DNA from: Kiloniellaceae bacterium
GTDB lineage: Bacteria > Pseudomonadota > Alphaproteobacteria > Kiloniellales > J153
Reading direction: 5' to 3'
Length of the DNA stretch: 64,000 nt
Assembly: GCA_021776175.1 (NCBI GenBank)
Contig: JAJFGJ010000017.1
Span: 1 to 64,000, forward strand
Shown here: piece by piece, positions 39,021-48,938 of the stretch
Position numbering within the stretch: the first letter of the stretch is position 1
Layout: the number at the start of each line of letters is the position of its first letter
The notes under the pieces: model-generated
The model's input: the letters and a program-made list of their open reading frames with translations, nothing else
Told to the model about the DNA's origin: nothing
Database searches by the model: none
Made by a program: the position numbers and the translations under genes

Positions 39021-40631
39021 TTGAAGCTCGGAAAACTATGGCAATCGTTTCGCAAGGCTCTCGAGGATGCTTTCGTCCCCCGAGAGGTCTTCTTCCGTTC
39101 TGGCGATCGTTTCCACCATTTCCCGATTACCGTGCGCGCCCAACGCTTCGTGGCGGTGGCAAGTGTGCTGGCCATTGGCTGGGTCCTGTTTTCTAGCGGC
39201 AGTTTCGTGGTCCAGCGTTACGTTCTTTCATCCAAGGATGTGGAGATAGAGCGGCAACAGTTAGCTTACTTCGATCTCTTGTCCGAGGTCGGTGAGTATC
39301 ACGATCAGTTCTCCCGCATTACCCAGGATTTGGAAGAGAATCAGGAGTACCTGCTCTCGGTCCTGGAAAGCAGCCCGGGAGGGCGCAGCGAACTGGCGAA
39401 AGCGCAGGACCGGCTCAAGGAATCGCGGACCGAGCAGGCGCGTGTCGTCGTCGCCCGGGATGGGCTGCGCACCAAGATGCGGAGTTTCGAGAACGATCTG
39501 CGCGACATCGCCAGCCGCAACATTTCCTTACAGACCCAGGTCACCAAGATGCGTTCGCTGTTCGACGCGTCCCGGGCCGAGCGGGACGAAGTGGCGGCGG
39601 CGCGCGAGCGCCTGAGTCAGCGCCTTGGAGATGTCGAGCGCGAATTGGCGCAGGCCGTGACCGCGAAGCGCGATATCGATAACCAGATGGCCGATTTGAG
39701 CGACCAGCTTGGCCTGACGCAAAGCGAAAGAGCGAAGCTGGCCGATACCAAGGCGCGGCTTGAAAACCAAATCACCGAGCTGCAGAGCGAAAAGGCGCGG
39801 GAAACGGTGCGCCAGGAACAGCTAAAGAATCGCGTCGCGGCCCTGGACACCGCGCTCGCGAAAGCCACAAACACCAACACGGAGTTGAACGATCAGCGCG
39901 ATTATCTCGAGCAGCGGGTCGGTGGGCTTGAACAGCGCCTGGTCGATCTGCGCGATGCCGGGCAAAGCGTCATAGGCCGTCTAAGCGAGCAAACGCAACT
40001 CAGTCTGGATATGATCGAGAAGACCGTCGAGATGACGGGCCTGGATGCCGATACCTTGTTGAAGAATTCTCCCGGCGTTGCCTTGGGCAAGGGCGGTCCC
40101 TTCGTCCCGGCCGGGAACGACCCGGCGGCGTTCGAGCCCAGCTTTCAACTTGAGGCCACCGTAACCACGCTCGACCACCAGATCGGCCGCTGGACCGCGC
40201 TCCAGGATATCGTGCGCAGCCTGCCCCTGACCATGCCTCTTAGTCAGTATCGCGTCAGCAGCAGCTACGGCAAACGGCGGGACCCCGTCAACGGTCGCAA
40301 GGCCAGGCATTCGGGCACCGATTTGGCCGCGCCCTTGAGAACCCCGGTATATGTGACAGCGCCCGGTAAGGTCGTTTACGCCGGTTGGCGCGGGCGCTTT
40401 GGCCGTACCATCGAAGTCGATCACGGTTATGGCATTCGCACGCGCTACGCTCATCTGCGTAAGATCCTGGTCAAGGTCGGCCAGGAAGTGGAAAATCGCG
40501 AAAAGATTGGCTTGGTTGGCAGCTCCGGGCGCAGCACGGGACCCCACGTTCACTACGAGGTGCGCTATAAGGGAAGAGCGCAGAATCCCATGAAATTCCT
40601 AAAGGCGGGCAATCATGTTTTCAAAGGGTAA
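39021..40631 (+). CDS. M23-family peptidoglycan endopeptidase with long coiled coil
   Basis: The 536-residue protein starts at TTG behind GGGGGAAG. After a cytosolic basic N terminus, one membrane segment (VASVLAIGWVLFSSGSFVV, about 48-66) anchors it. A coiled coil follows to about 340. The M23 domain is C-terminal with zinc ligands in RHSGTDLAAP and HVHYEV. It cleaves peptide cross-links in the periplasm. The bactofilin gene overlaps its end by 17 bases. Bactofilin/M23 pairs shape cells in several bacteria. Confidence 0.92.
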   Translation: MKLGKLWQSFRKALEDAFVPREVFFRSGDRFHHFPITVRAQRFVAVASVLAIGWVLFSSGSFVVQRYVLSSKDVEIERQQLAYFDLLSEVGEYHDQFSRITQDLEENQEYLLSVLESSPGGRSELAKAQDRLKESRTEQARVVVARDGLRTKMRSFENDLRDIASRNISLQTQVTKMRSLFDASRAERDEVAAARERLSQRLGDVERELAQAVTAKRDIDNQMADLSDQLGLTQSERAKLADTKARLENQITELQSEKARETVRQEQLKNRVAALDTALAKATNTNTELNDQRDYLEQRVGGLEQRLVDLRDAGQSVIGRLSEQTQLSLDMIEKTVEMTGLDADTLLKNSPGVALGKGGPFVPAGNDPAAFEPSFQLEATVTTLDHQIGRWTALQDIVRSLPLTMPLSQYRVSSSYGKRRDPVNGRKARHSGTDLAAPLRTPVYVTAPGKVVYAGWRGRFGRTIEVDHGYGIRTRYAHLRKILVKVGQEVENREKIGLVGSSGRSTGPHVHYEVRYKGRAQNPMKFLKAGNHVFKG

Positions 40632-41139
40632 CAAGTCTTCCTCTACTGGTTCACAGGCCGGATCGGGGACTTCGGCCCGCGCCGCGACCCCCGCGGCCCC
40701 CTCGATCATTAGCGCCGATCTCAAGATCACGGGAAACTTGGCGAGCGCTGGCGATTTGCAAATCGACGGCACCGTCGAAGGCGATATCACCAGCCGCCTG
40801 GTGACGGTCGGCCAAGGGGCCCTTGTGCAGGGCGCGATCCTGGCCAATACCGTTCGCGTTTACGGGACCGTATCGGGTGAGATCAAGGCCAACGAGGTGA
40901 CCTTGGCGAAAGGCGCGCGCGTCGATGGCGACATCGGCCACCAGTCGATCGCCATGGAGGCCGGGGCCTCGGTTAGCGGCAGATTAACCCGCCTTGAAAA
41001 GCCGGTCGCCACGGTCGAGTCTCAAGCTGGCGATAAGCCGGCGGCGGGTAGCGGTTCCACGCCCTCCGGCACGGCCACGCCGGGCGCCTCCGGTTCAAGC
41101 GCCGGCTCTTCGCAAAACTACAGCGGCTACCGGGCTTAG
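40615..41139 (+). CDS. Bactofilin
   Basis: The 174-residue cytoskeletal protein has the DUF583 beta-helix core (about 28-130) with regular repeats such as LKITGNLASAGDLQIDGTVE and VRVYGTVSGEIKANEVTLAK. Disordered Ser/Gly/Ala/Pro-rich tails flank it. It polymerises without nucleotide. Overlap with the M23 gene suggests co-translation and joint work in localised wall remodelling. The last 4 bases overlap the convergent dehydratase gene. Confidence 0.95.
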   Translation: MFSKGNKSSSTGSQAGSGTSARAATPAAPSIISADLKITGNLASAGDLQIDGTVEGDITSRLVTVGQGALVQGAILANTVRVYGTVSGEIKANEVTLAKGARVDGDIGHQSIAMEAGASVSGRLTRLEKPVATVESQAGDKPAAGSGSTPSGTATPGASGSSAGSSQNYSGYRA

Positions 41140-42158
41140 GCCGACCCAGTAGCGACTGCCCTGGCGTGAGTTTCCGGGTCCACGTTGCCGCCGCTTAATG
41201 TAAGCGCGAGCGTCCTGCCCCGCGCGTCTATCTTGCCCGCCAGCAAGGCGGCGAGGGACACGGCACCGCCGGGTTCCACCACCAGCTTCAAGGTCGAAAA
41301 AGCATAAGCCATGGCGGCCGCCACTTCGGCGTCGCTGACCGCGAGTCCGCCGGCCAGAAGCCGTCGGTTGACGGAAAAGGTGAGAGCGCCGGGCGTCGGC
41401 GATAGAAGCGCGTCGCAAAACGAGTCGTGTCCGGGCGCATTGGAAACCCTTTCCCCGCTTTCGAGCGAACGCCGGGTATCGTCGAAACCCTCCGGCTCCA
41501 CGGCGTAGACTTTCGTGCGCGGAGACATCTCGGCGAAAACAATCGCGCAGCCCGATGTCAAACCGCCGCCGCCGCAACACACCAGCAATGCATCCAGCCG
41601 CGCGCCCAGTTGTTTCGCTTGGTTGGCGATCTCCAAGCCGCAGGTGCCTTGCCCGGCTATGATTCCCGGATCGTCGTAAGGGCGCACGATCGTGGCGCCT
41701 AGTTCGGCCGCGATGACCTCGGCGCGGGCTTCGCGCGATTCGCTGGCGCGCTCATAAAGCTCTACCGTCGCGCCATAGCCGCGGGTGTTGGCGATCTTGA
41801 TCGCCGGGGCGTCGGCCGGCATGACGATGGTCGCGGGAATATCTAACAGCGCCGCCGCCGCCGCGACCCCCTGCGCGTGATTCCCCGAGGAATAGGAAAC
41901 CACACCGGCGGCCCGTTGCGCCGGCGGGATCTGGCCGATCCGATTGTAAGCGCCGCGAAACTTGAAGGATCCGGTCCGCTGCAGGACTTCGGGTTTTATC
42001 AGGATCCGCCCGCCGGCCCGCGCATTAAGCGCCTGCGATTCCAGAAGGGGCGTCACAACCGCCTTGCCGGCCAGGCGATCCGCGGCCGCGACGATGTCGG
42101 GAAAACCGGGAGGTGCCGGCAGCGGCTCTTCAGTCGTCGATACGCCGGAGGAATTCAT
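41136..42158 (-). CDS. Threonine/serine dehydratase (PLP fold type II)
   Basis: The 340-residue protein has the PLP lysine in RTGSFKFRGAYN, the substrate loop YSSGNHAQGVA, and the phosphate-binding CCGGGGLTSG. It deaminates threonine or serine to 2-oxo acids; a racemase activity is possible for this subgroup. No ACT domain is present, so it is of the catabolic, short type. It overlaps the hydrolase gene upstream by 29 bases. Confidence 0.9.
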   Translation of the reverse strand: MNSSGVSTTEEPLPAPPGFPDIVAAADRLAGKAVVTPLLESQALNARAGGRILIKPEVLQRTGSFKFRGAYNRIGQIPPAQRAAGVVSYSSGNHAQGVAAAAALLDIPATIVMPADAPAIKIANTRGYGATVELYERASESREARAEVIAAELGATIVRPYDDPGIIAGQGTCGLEIANQAKQLGARLDALLVCCGGGGLTSGCAIVFAEMSPRTKVYAVEPEGFDDTRRSLESGERVSNAPGHDSFCDALLSPTPGALTFSVNRRLLAGGLAVSDAEVAAAMAYAFSTLKLVVEPGGAVSLAALLAGKIDARGRTLALTLSGGNVDPETHARAVATGSA

Positions 42159-42993
42159 CGATCGCGCGCTCCGATTCAGGTTCGTTCATGGACGGTGCGT
42201 GGCCAACCCCGGCCAGGGACAAGTATGCGAGGTCGGGTTTGACCCGGACCATTTTTTCGACTGTCTCCTCGCTCAGCACGTCCGACTTGCCGCCCCTTAT
42301 GAGCAGGACCGGAATCCGGCGCAGGGCCGCGAAGAGGCGCCAAATATCCTCCTGTTCATGGGTTTCGCGCAAGGGCCGTACGAGATTAACGTCGTAATCG
42401 ACGTGCAACTGACCGTCCGCGCCCTCGCGAAAGCTTGCCTCCGTGAAGCGCCGCCAGTCCTCATCGGTCTTATAGGACAGGTATGGGAAAGTCTGGCGCA
42501 TGGTGGCGGTCGCGGTTTCCCAATCCGCTTGCGGATGGTCGCGGCTAAGATAGTCCAGTATCCGTTCGGTGCCGGAGGGGTTCAGGTCCGGCCCGACATC
42601 GTTGAGAATCACTCCCGCCAAAGCCGTGGGCGCGACGACGCTCAAGGCCATGGCGAGCAAGCCGCCGAAAGAGACGCCGCAGATCACGGCCCGGTGCAGG
42701 CCGGCGGCGATCATCAAGTGGCGCACGTCGCCCAAGGTTTCTTTCGGTGCGTATTTGCGCCAGTCGGGATCGGTGTCCGATTGGCCCCGGCCCCGGTAAT
42801 CCGGGCAGACGACCCGGCGACGCCCGGCCAGGCGCCGGGCCAGGACATCGAAATCCTTGGCATTGCGGGTCAGGCCGCTTAGGCACAGCAAGGGCGCCGG
42901 CGCGCTCAGGGGATCGCCGTAATCCCGATAATAAAGGCGGCAGCCGTCCTGGGCATGGTAATGGCGTTCCTGGAACCCCACGGCCTGGGTCAT
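42130..42993 (-). CDS. Alpha/beta hydrolase
   Basis: The 287-residue protein starts at 42993 (MTQAVGFQERHYH). It has the oxyanion HGxP-like segment read as LCLSGLTRNAKDF, nucleophile elbow GVSFGGLLA, the acid in IRGGKSDVLS, and the His in GVGHAPSMNEP. This is close to the MhpC/epoxide hydrolase group. The substrate is unknown. It lies 4 bases after the HAD gene and overlaps the dehydratase gene. Confidence 0.87.
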   Translation of the reverse strand: MTQAVGFQERHYHAQDGCRLYYRDYGDPLSAPAPLLCLSGLTRNAKDFDVLARRLAGRRRVVCPDYRGRGQSDTDPDWRKYAPKETLGDVRHLMIAAGLHRAVICGVSFGGLLAMALSVVAPTALAGVILNDVGPDLNPSGTERILDYLSRDHPQADWETATATMRQTFPYLSYKTDEDWRRFTEASFREGADGQLHVDYDVNLVRPLRETHEQEDIWRLFAALRRIPVLLIRGGKSDVLSEETVEKMVRVKPDLAYLSLAGVGHAPSMNEPESERAIDEFLRRIDD

Positions 42994-42997
42994 GCGC

Positions 42998-43684
42998 TCA
43001 AAGGCCCAGAAGCCCCGGCAGGTCCTCCAGCGACGATATGACCGCCGACAGTTCGCCCGGCAGGCGCTCCGGCTCTTTCCCAAAGCGATTCATCCAGGCG
43101 ACGTGAAAGCCGAAATTGGCGGCGGCGCTGGCGTCCCAGGCGTTGGTGGAAACGAAGCAGATTCGATCTCTCTCTATCCCCAAGCGATCGACGGCGAGCT
43201 GATAGACGCGGCTATCGGGTTTGTAGATACCCACGTCTTCGATTGAAAAAGCATGGTCGAGCTGTTCGCCGAGCTTGGCCGATTCGATGGCTGCTTGCAG
43301 CATTTTCGGGGTGCCGTTGGATAGGATCGCGGTTTTCTTGCCGCCGCCGCGCAAGCGGCCCAGGCAGTCCGCGACATCGGGATAGGCGTCCAGCCCCATG
43401 TATTGGTTCATGAGCCGCGCGTGCAGGTCGCTATCGTCCACACCGTGCGATGCCAGCGCGTAGGTCAGTCCCTCTCCCGTCACTTGCCAGAAATCGGCAT
43501 GCGCGCCCATCAGGCTGCGAAGCCAGGTGTATTCGAGTTGTTTCTGCCGCCACAGGGCGGAAACGCTATCGGCCTTGTCGCCCAGCGACTTTCCGGCGCG
43601 GCCAACAGCGGAGTGCACATCGAACAAGGTTCCATAGGCATCGAAAACACAGGCGCCAATATCGGCGAAGGCGGGGTGGGTCAT
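42998..43684 (-). CDS. Haloacid dehalogenase type II (HAD family)
   Basis: The protein has the nucleophile aspartate in ACVFDAYGTLFDV, LSNGTPKMLQAA (motif II), the lysine in GIYKPDSRVY, and FVSTNAWDASAAANFG (the Ser/Asn/Asp motif of L-2-haloacid dehalogenases). It would release halide from (S)-2-haloacids. The true substrate may differ. The start at 43684 has GGAA upstream; 43696 is an alternative. Confidence 0.9.
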   Translation of the reverse strand: MTHPAFADIGACVFDAYGTLFDVHSAVGRAGKSLGDKADSVSALWRQKQLEYTWLRSLMGAHADFWQVTGEGLTYALASHGVDDSDLHARLMNQYMGLDAYPDVADCLGRLRGGGKKTAILSNGTPKMLQAAIESAKLGEQLDHAFSIEDVGIYKPDSRVYQLAVDRLGIERDRICFVSTNAWDASAAANFGFHVAWMNRFGKEPERLPGELSAVISSLEDLPGLLGL

Positions 43685-43743
43685 TTCAGGTTCCATTTTT
43701 TGAAGTCGCGAAAGAAGTTATCTAAACGAAGCCTTCGCGGGCC

Positions 43744-45870
43744 TTAAATGCAACAGGAAAGATTTTGGTTGAAGACGTGCAAATTTTGCTCGGGCCCGAA
43801 AGGGCTCAACTTCGGCAGGCCCGCCACGCCGGGCGGCGCGGTGCCCAGGAGCTGACGGTAGGCTATCAGGCTTTCGAGAATGCGTTGGACGTAGTTGCGG
43901 GTTTCGTCAATGGAAATACTCTCGATCCAGTCGATCGTATCGACGTCGGGATCGCGCGGATCGCCGAAGGTCTCGATCCAGCGGTCCGCCCGCGTGGGCC
44001 CGGCGTTGTAGGCCGCGAGCGCCAGCACGTAGGAACCGTCATAGCGGTCGAGCAGGCTCGACAGGTAGCTCCGCCCAAGCAGAAGATTGTAATCCGCATC
44101 GCCCAGCAATTTATCCCGGCTGTAGGAAACCTTGATCCGCTTGGCGACATGGCGGGCGGTCGCCGGCATGATTTGCATCAGGCCCCGGGCCCCGGAACGG
44201 CTGACCGCCAGGGGATAAAAGCCGCTTTCCTGCCGGATCAAGGCGAGAAGCAGGGCGGTCTCGGGCCTCTCGGCCTGCGGCAGTGCCATGCGGGGAAACA
44301 GGAAGCCGGGGAGAACGATGCCCTTGCCACGGGCGGCCCGCGCGGCGCCGGTGGCCAGATCGGGGCGGTCTAGCGTCCTGGCCAGTTCGGCGACCAGCGC
44401 GTAGTCCTTGCCGGTCTTGGCCAAGAACTTGAGGCGCGCGAGGAAGCGCTCCAGCAGCTTTGTTTCGCCGATTTCACTCAAGAGACGGACGACTTGGACC
44501 AGTTCGCGCTCATGGAAGGTCTGGCGGCTCCGCGCGCTGGGCCTGCTGCGCGCATGCAAATCGATCGCGGGGCCGCGCCCCAGGCGGTGGCTCGCGAGCA
44601 GACCGTAGAAGCTGGTATCGTGGGTGGCCGCGTTCGCATACCACTGCCGTGCGCGCCACCGCCACAATCCCCGTGCCTCCCGGGTGTCCTGGCGACGCGC
44701 CGGAACGCCGGCCAGTTCGCGCGCGGCCTCGCCAGCCCAAAACGCGCTCCGGCCCAAGCTGACCGAGGACGACACGCCTTCGTGCAGACGGGTGAAATGG
44801 GTGTAGGCCTCTCGCGGCTGGTCGAGAAACCGCAGGGCGACCCAACCGGCCAGCCATTCAGCCTCGGCGAAACCGATCCCCGCGCTCATGCCGTGGCCGC
44901 TGGCAATGCGGTAGGCGACCGAGATATCGCCCTTGGCCAGCGCTTGACGCACGGCCCAGTGGCGCAGAGGCCACCAGCGTTCCGCCCGCGGCGCCATGGG
45001 AGCCGGCGGATCGAGCAGGGCGATAACATCCTCGTAGCGGCGGCGGCGTTGGCGCCAGCGCGTCCGCTCGTATCTCAGACCGGGATCGCCGCGCAGATTT
45101 TCGGGAACCCGGCGAATCGCCGAATCGACCCCGGCCCGGTTGCCGGCCAGGCTCAGACGCGCCTCGGCCAAGGCGGCATAACCCTTACCCAGCCGCCGGG
45201 CCTGGCGACGGGCGGCGCCATGGGACCGGTTCCAAAGCAGGCGCTCCAGGCGCGCGAGATGATCCTCTTCACGGATGAAGCCGCCGAAGCGTTTCAGGAA
45301 CGGGCGCGCCTCGCCGCGGGCGAAGGTTCGTTCTACCCAGGCCGCGCGCACGACCTCGATCGCCAGCTCCCGCCGGTCCGCGCGCATCAAGGCCCCGGCG
45401 TGGCGGGCCGCCCCCTCTACGGTGAGCGCCGCATGGCCTTCGAACCAGGACAGAACTTCGATATCGGGCAGGTCCTCCGGCATGACCGTCTCGGCGTGGA
45501 GCCGCAGGGAGCCCCGGCCCGGCCAGTCGGGGTTCTCGGCGAGAAACAGGTCGAGGTCCGGGAATTTCCGGTCTTCCTCGCGCGGCGTGGTGTAGTCGAG
45601 CCACAGGATGACCTTGCCCAGGCGCGGGTCGGCGGCGGACCGGGCTAGGGTGCGCGCCTCGTCGAAGCGCCTGGCCTCGGCGAGGCGAAACGCTTCCGCG
45701 TAGATTTCCTTGTCCCGGGCGGAGAGTTGAGGCGCGGTGGCAAGCACGCCCGGCGCACCTTTATCGGTGGCGGCCATGGCCGGGGCCAGGCCGCCAGGCA
45801 GGCCGCCGGCCAGCCAGGCGAGCGCCGCCGCGCCCAGGATCCGAATTGTCTTCATGCCGCCGGTCATCAT
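43744..45870 (-). CDS. Soluble lytic murein transglycosylase
   Basis: The 708-residue periplasmic enzyme has a signal peptide (about 1-33), a long alpha-superhelical domain, and a C-terminal SLT domain (about 535-680). The SLT domain has the catalytic glutamate in LIRQESGFYPLAVS, GARGLMQIMPATA and LALAAYNAGPTR. It cleaves glycan strands to 1,6-anhydro products. It is divergent from dapA, as in many Alphaproteobacteria. GGGGG lies about 8 bases before the chosen start; an ATG five codons on is possible. Confidence 0.94.
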   Translation of the reverse strand: MMTGGMKTIRILGAAALAWLAGGLPGGLAPAMAATDKGAPGVLATAPQLSARDKEIYAEAFRLAEARRFDEARTLARSAADPRLGKVILWLDYTTPREEDRKFPDLDLFLAENPDWPGRGSLRLHAETVMPEDLPDIEVLSWFEGHAALTVEGAARHAGALMRADRRELAIEVVRAAWVERTFARGEARPFLKRFGGFIREEDHLARLERLLWNRSHGAARRQARRLGKGYAALAEARLSLAGNRAGVDSAIRRVPENLRGDPGLRYERTRWRQRRRRYEDVIALLDPPAPMAPRAERWWPLRHWAVRQALAKGDISVAYRIASGHGMSAGIGFAEAEWLAGWVALRFLDQPREAYTHFTRLHEGVSSSVSLGRSAFWAGEAARELAGVPARRQDTREARGLWRWRARQWYANAATHDTSFYGLLASHRLGRGPAIDLHARSRPSARSRQTFHERELVQVVRLLSEIGETKLLERFLARLKFLAKTGKDYALVAELARTLDRPDLATGAARAARGKGIVLPGFLFPRMALPQAERPETALLLALIRQESGFYPLAVSRSGARGLMQIMPATARHVAKRIKVSYSRDKLLGDADYNLLLGRSYLSSLLDRYDGSYVLALAAYNAGPTRADRWIETFGDPRDPDVDTIDWIESISIDETRNYVQRILESLIAYRQLLGTAPPGVAGLPKLSPFGPEQNLHVFNQNLSCCI

Positions 45871-46086
45871 CGTGAACCCCCGTCACGCTAACATATCGGG
45901 CGAAAGTTTCCCGGAGATTACGCCGCGCGGCGGGAATTCCTTAAACGTCTCCCATATACATACGCCCAATCGGCTCCGGCGCGCCTGGTCTTGCCGGGCC
46001 TCAGACCAAGGGTTATCTTCAATGAGACCAAGCGAAACCGCCGCCATAGTGGCGCCAGGCCAACCCGAACCGCTTGGGGAGACACC

Positions 46087-46974
46087 ATGACAGGAACGAT
46101 GTTCAAGGGCTCCATGCCCGCCCTCATCACGCCGTTCAAGAATGGCGGCGTGGACGAAGGGGCCTTTCAAGAATTCGTGCAGTGGCAAATCGATCAAGGC
46201 AGCCACGGCTTGGTGCCCTGCGGCACAACCGGCGAGTCGCCGACCTTGAGCCATGACGAACACATGCGCGTGACCGAGTTGTGCATCGAGGTCGCCAAGG
46301 GCAGGGTGCCCGTGATCGCCGGCGCCGGTTCGAATTCCACCGCCGAGGCGATACGCCTAGCCCAGCACGCCAAGAAGGCCGGGGCCGATGCGGTGCTGGT
46401 GGTGACGCCGTACTACAACAAGCCGACACAGGAAGGCCTGTACCAGCATTTCAAGGCCATCCACGACGCCGCCGGCCTTCCAATCCTGATCTATAATATT
46501 CCGGGGCGCAGTGTGATCGACATGACGGTCGAGACCATGGCGCGCCTGGCCAAGCTATCGAATATCGCCGGGGTCAAGGACGCCACCGCCGATCTGATGC
46601 GTCCCGCCCAAACCCGCGCCGCGATCGGCACCGGGTTCACGCAGATGTCGGGCGAAGACGGCACGGTGGTTCCCTTCCTGGCCCAAGGCGGGCACGGGTG
46701 CATTTCGGTCACCGCGAACATCGCGCCGCGCCAATGCGCCGACCTGCACGAAGCCTGGCAGCGCGGCGACATGGCAAGCGTCAGCGCGATCAACGACCGC
46801 TTAATGCCCCTGCACGAGGCCCTGTTCGTCGAGGCCAGCCCCGGCCCGGTCAAATTCGGCGCCAGCTTGATTGGCCTTTGCGAGAACCGCTTGCGCTTGC
46901 CGCTGGTCAGCATCAAGCCGGAGACCGAGACCCGGGTGCGCGCGGCCATGGCGCACGCCGGTTTAATCAACTAA
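46087..46974 (+). CDS. dapA: 4-hydroxy-tetrahydrodipicolinate synthase
   Basis: The 295-residue class I aldolase has [16 protein letters not shown], the tyrosine in [13 protein letters not shown], and the Schiff-base lysine in [11 protein letters not shown]. It joins pyruvate and aspartate semialdehyde for lysine and diaminopimelate. GGGGAG lies 7 bases before the ATG at 46087. Confidence 0.97.
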   Translation: MTGTMFKGSMPALITPFKNGGVDEGAFQEFVQWQIDQGSHGLVPCGTTGESPTLSHDEHMRVTELCIEVAKGRVPVIAGAGSNSTAEAIRLAQHAKKAGADAVLVVTPYYNKPTQEGLYQHFKAIHDAAGLPILIYNIPGRSVIDMTVETMARLAKLSNIAGVKDATADLMRPAQTRAAIGTGFTQMSGEDGTVVPFLAQGGHGCISVTANIAPRQCADLHEAWQRGDMASVSAINDRLMPLHEALFVEASPGPVKFGASLIGLCENRLRLPLVSIKPETETRVRAAMAHAGLIN

Positions 46975-46992
46975 CGGCACGGCTAATTTCCC

Positions 46993-47457
46993 ATGTCAGC
47001 CGGCGCGAAAAAGCTGGTCGCGCAGAACCGTAAGGCGCGCCACAATTACCTGATCGAAGACACGCTTGAGGCTGGGCTCGTGCTGACCGGGACCGAGGTC
47101 AAGTCCTTGCGTCTGGGCCGCTGTTCCCTGATCGATTCCTATGCGGTGGAACGCGAGGGCGGGTTGTACCTAATCAATGCCCACATCCCGACTTACGATC
47201 CCGCCAGCAAATTCAACCACGAACCCAGGCGCCCGCGTAAGCTCTTGGTTCATCGGCGTGAAATGGACCGCCTGCTGGGCCTGGTTCAGCGCGGCGGCTA
47301 CACGCTGGTCGCCCTGTCGATCTATTTCAACGAACGCGGCCGGGCGAAGGTGGAGCTTGGCCTCGCGCGCGGTAAGAAAAAGGCCGACAAGCGCGAAGCC
47401 GACAAGAAACGCGACTGGCAACGCGACAAGGCGCGGTTGATGCGCGAACGGGGCTGA
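46993..47457 (+). CDS. smpB: SsrA-binding protein SmpB
   Basis: The 154-residue protein has [38 protein letters not shown] and a basic C-terminal tail ([16 protein letters not shown]). It brings tmRNA to stalled ribosomes. It lies 18 bases after dapA. Confidence 0.98.
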   Translation: MSAGAKKLVAQNRKARHNYLIEDTLEAGLVLTGTEVKSLRLGRCSLIDSYAVEREGGLYLINAHIPTYDPASKFNHEPRRPRKLLVHRREMDRLLGLVQRGGYTLVALSIYFNERGRAKVELGLARGKKKADKREADKKRDWQRDKARLMRERG

Positions 47458-47469
47458 CTTTCCCGGCGT

Positions 47470-48108
47470 CTACCCCAAATACCGCCGCAGTTCCGCGAAC
47501 ACGCTTTCGAACATTTCCGTTGTCAGCCGTCTCGTGTTGGTGTTGTAGCGCGAGCAATGATAGCTGTCGGCCAGCATCGGGCCGCCGGGCAGGTCGTGCA
47601 TTGCGCCGTGGGCGAACTTGCGGGCACTTTTGCGGTGGCCGAGGGCGCTCAAGACCGCGCCGTGGGCGATGCCGCCCAGGGCCAGGACCGCGCGCAATTC
47701 GGACATGCCCTCGATCTCCGACTTCAGGTATGAGCCGCAGGTTCGGATTTCCTGGGTCGTGGGCTTATTTTGCGGCGGCACGCAGCGCACCGCGTTGGTG
47801 ACTCGGCACCCGACCAGCTCAAGCCCGTCGTCGGGGCGGCGGTCGAAGGTGCCGCGCGCGAATCCGAACTTGATCAGGGTCGGATACAAAAGGTCCCCTG
47901 CGTAGTCGCCGGTGAAGGGGCGGCCGGTCTGGTTCGCGCCCTTCAGCCCCGGCGCCAGACCGACCACCAGCAAGGGTGCGCCGGCGGCGCCGAAAGACGC
48001 CACGCGGGCATTGTGAAATCCGGGAAACGCGATCCGGTTCGCGCTATGAAAGGCGGCTAGGCGCGGACACAGCGCGCAATCGAGCGGCGGGCTGGCGGGC
48101 GGGGTCAA
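47470..48108 (-). CDS. Family 5 uracil-DNA glycosylase (UdgB-like)
   Basis: The 212-residue Fe-S enzyme has two N-terminal cysteines (CALCPRL), GLAPGLKGANQTGRPFTGD, cysteines in NAVRCVPP and RTCGSYL, and the SYHCSRYNTNTRRLT motif with the catalytic-region histidine. It removes uracil and some deaminated purines. The start is a TTG that overlaps the NYN-gene stop (TTGA). Confidence 0.9.
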   Translation of the reverse strand: MTPPASPPLDCALCPRLAAFHSANRIAFPGFHNARVASFGAAGAPLLVVGLAPGLKGANQTGRPFTGDYAGDLLYPTLIKFGFARGTFDRRPDDGLELVGCRVTNAVRCVPPQNKPTTQEIRTCGSYLKSEIEGMSELRAVLALGGIAHGAVLSALGHRKSARKFAHGAMHDLPGGPMLADSYHCSRYNTNTRRLTTEMFESVFAELRRYLG

Positions 48109-48761
48109 GCCGGCTGCGGTTCGTAGTAGTCCTCGTCCTCGATTTCATCCTCCGCGAGTTCATCCTCCGAGAGTTCATCCTCCTCGTCCGCATCCATGGG
48201 ATCGGGATCGCGCGAGCGCGCGTGATCGCTTGGGAGTCCGCGTTCGATCTCGCCGCGCAGATCCATCAGATCGACAAAATGGTCGGCCTGGCGGCGCAAT
48301 TCGTCGGCGATCATGGAGGGTTGAGTCCGGACCGTGGAGATCACGCTCACCCGCACCCCCTTGCGCTGGACGGCCTCGACCATGCGCCGGAAATCGCCGT
48401 CGCCGGAAAACAGCACGATATGGTCGAGATGCTGGGCCATCTCCATGACATCGATGGCCAGTTCGACGTCCATGTTGCCTTTGATCTTGCGGCGGCCGGT
48501 GGCGTCGGTGAATTCCTTGGCCGGCTTGGTCACCATGGTGTAGCCGTTGTAGTCCAGCCAATCCACCAGGGGCCGGATCGGGGAGTATTCCTGGTCCTCG
48601 ATGAGCGCGGTGTAGTAGAAGGCCCGTATCAGGTTACATTTGTCGGCAAATAATCCTTGTAACTTCTTGTAATCTATATCGAAATTTAACGTCCGGGCGG
48701 TCGCGTAAAGATTAGCGCCGTCTATGAAGAGAGCGACGCGCTCCTGCGGGTAAAAATTCAT
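48105..48761 (-). CDS. NYN-domain (LabA/DUF88) protein
   Basis: The 218-residue protein has a PIN-like NYN fold. VALFIDGANLYATAR carries the first acidic residue, KGNMDVELAIDVMEMA the second group, and VLFSGDGDFRRMVEAV the third. This suggests metal-dependent RNase activity. The last 30 or so residues are almost all Asp/Glu with Leu and Tyr, encoded by short tandem repeats. The start at 48761 has GAGG upstream. Confidence 0.88.
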   Translation of the reverse strand: MNFYPQERVALFIDGANLYATARTLNFDIDYKKLQGLFADKCNLIRAFYYTALIEDQEYSPIRPLVDWLDYNGYTMVTKPAKEFTDATGRRKIKGNMDVELAIDVMEMAQHLDHIVLFSGDGDFRRMVEAVQRKGVRVSVISTVRTQPSMIADELRRQADHFVDLMDLRGEIERGLPSDHARSRDPDPMDADEEDELSEDELAEDEIEDEDYYEPQPA

Positions 48762-48938
48762 GTCTAACCTCAAGAAAATAATTAAAACCGGTTCTGGTCT
48801 ATCTCACCCTATATCTTGGTTTGGCACGCCCTCCTCTGACCGTTTGAATGCATGCGAGATCGAATCGCCGGGTTTTCCTCTCTCTCTATTTAAGTCCGTG
48901 GCCGGGCGGCGCAAGGCCGTTGTCTGGGAGAATAATCC

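Noticed and set aside
44494..45648. 384-codon plus-strand frame
   Set aside because: Antisense to the lytic transglycosylase gene, which has signal peptide and catalytic motifs.
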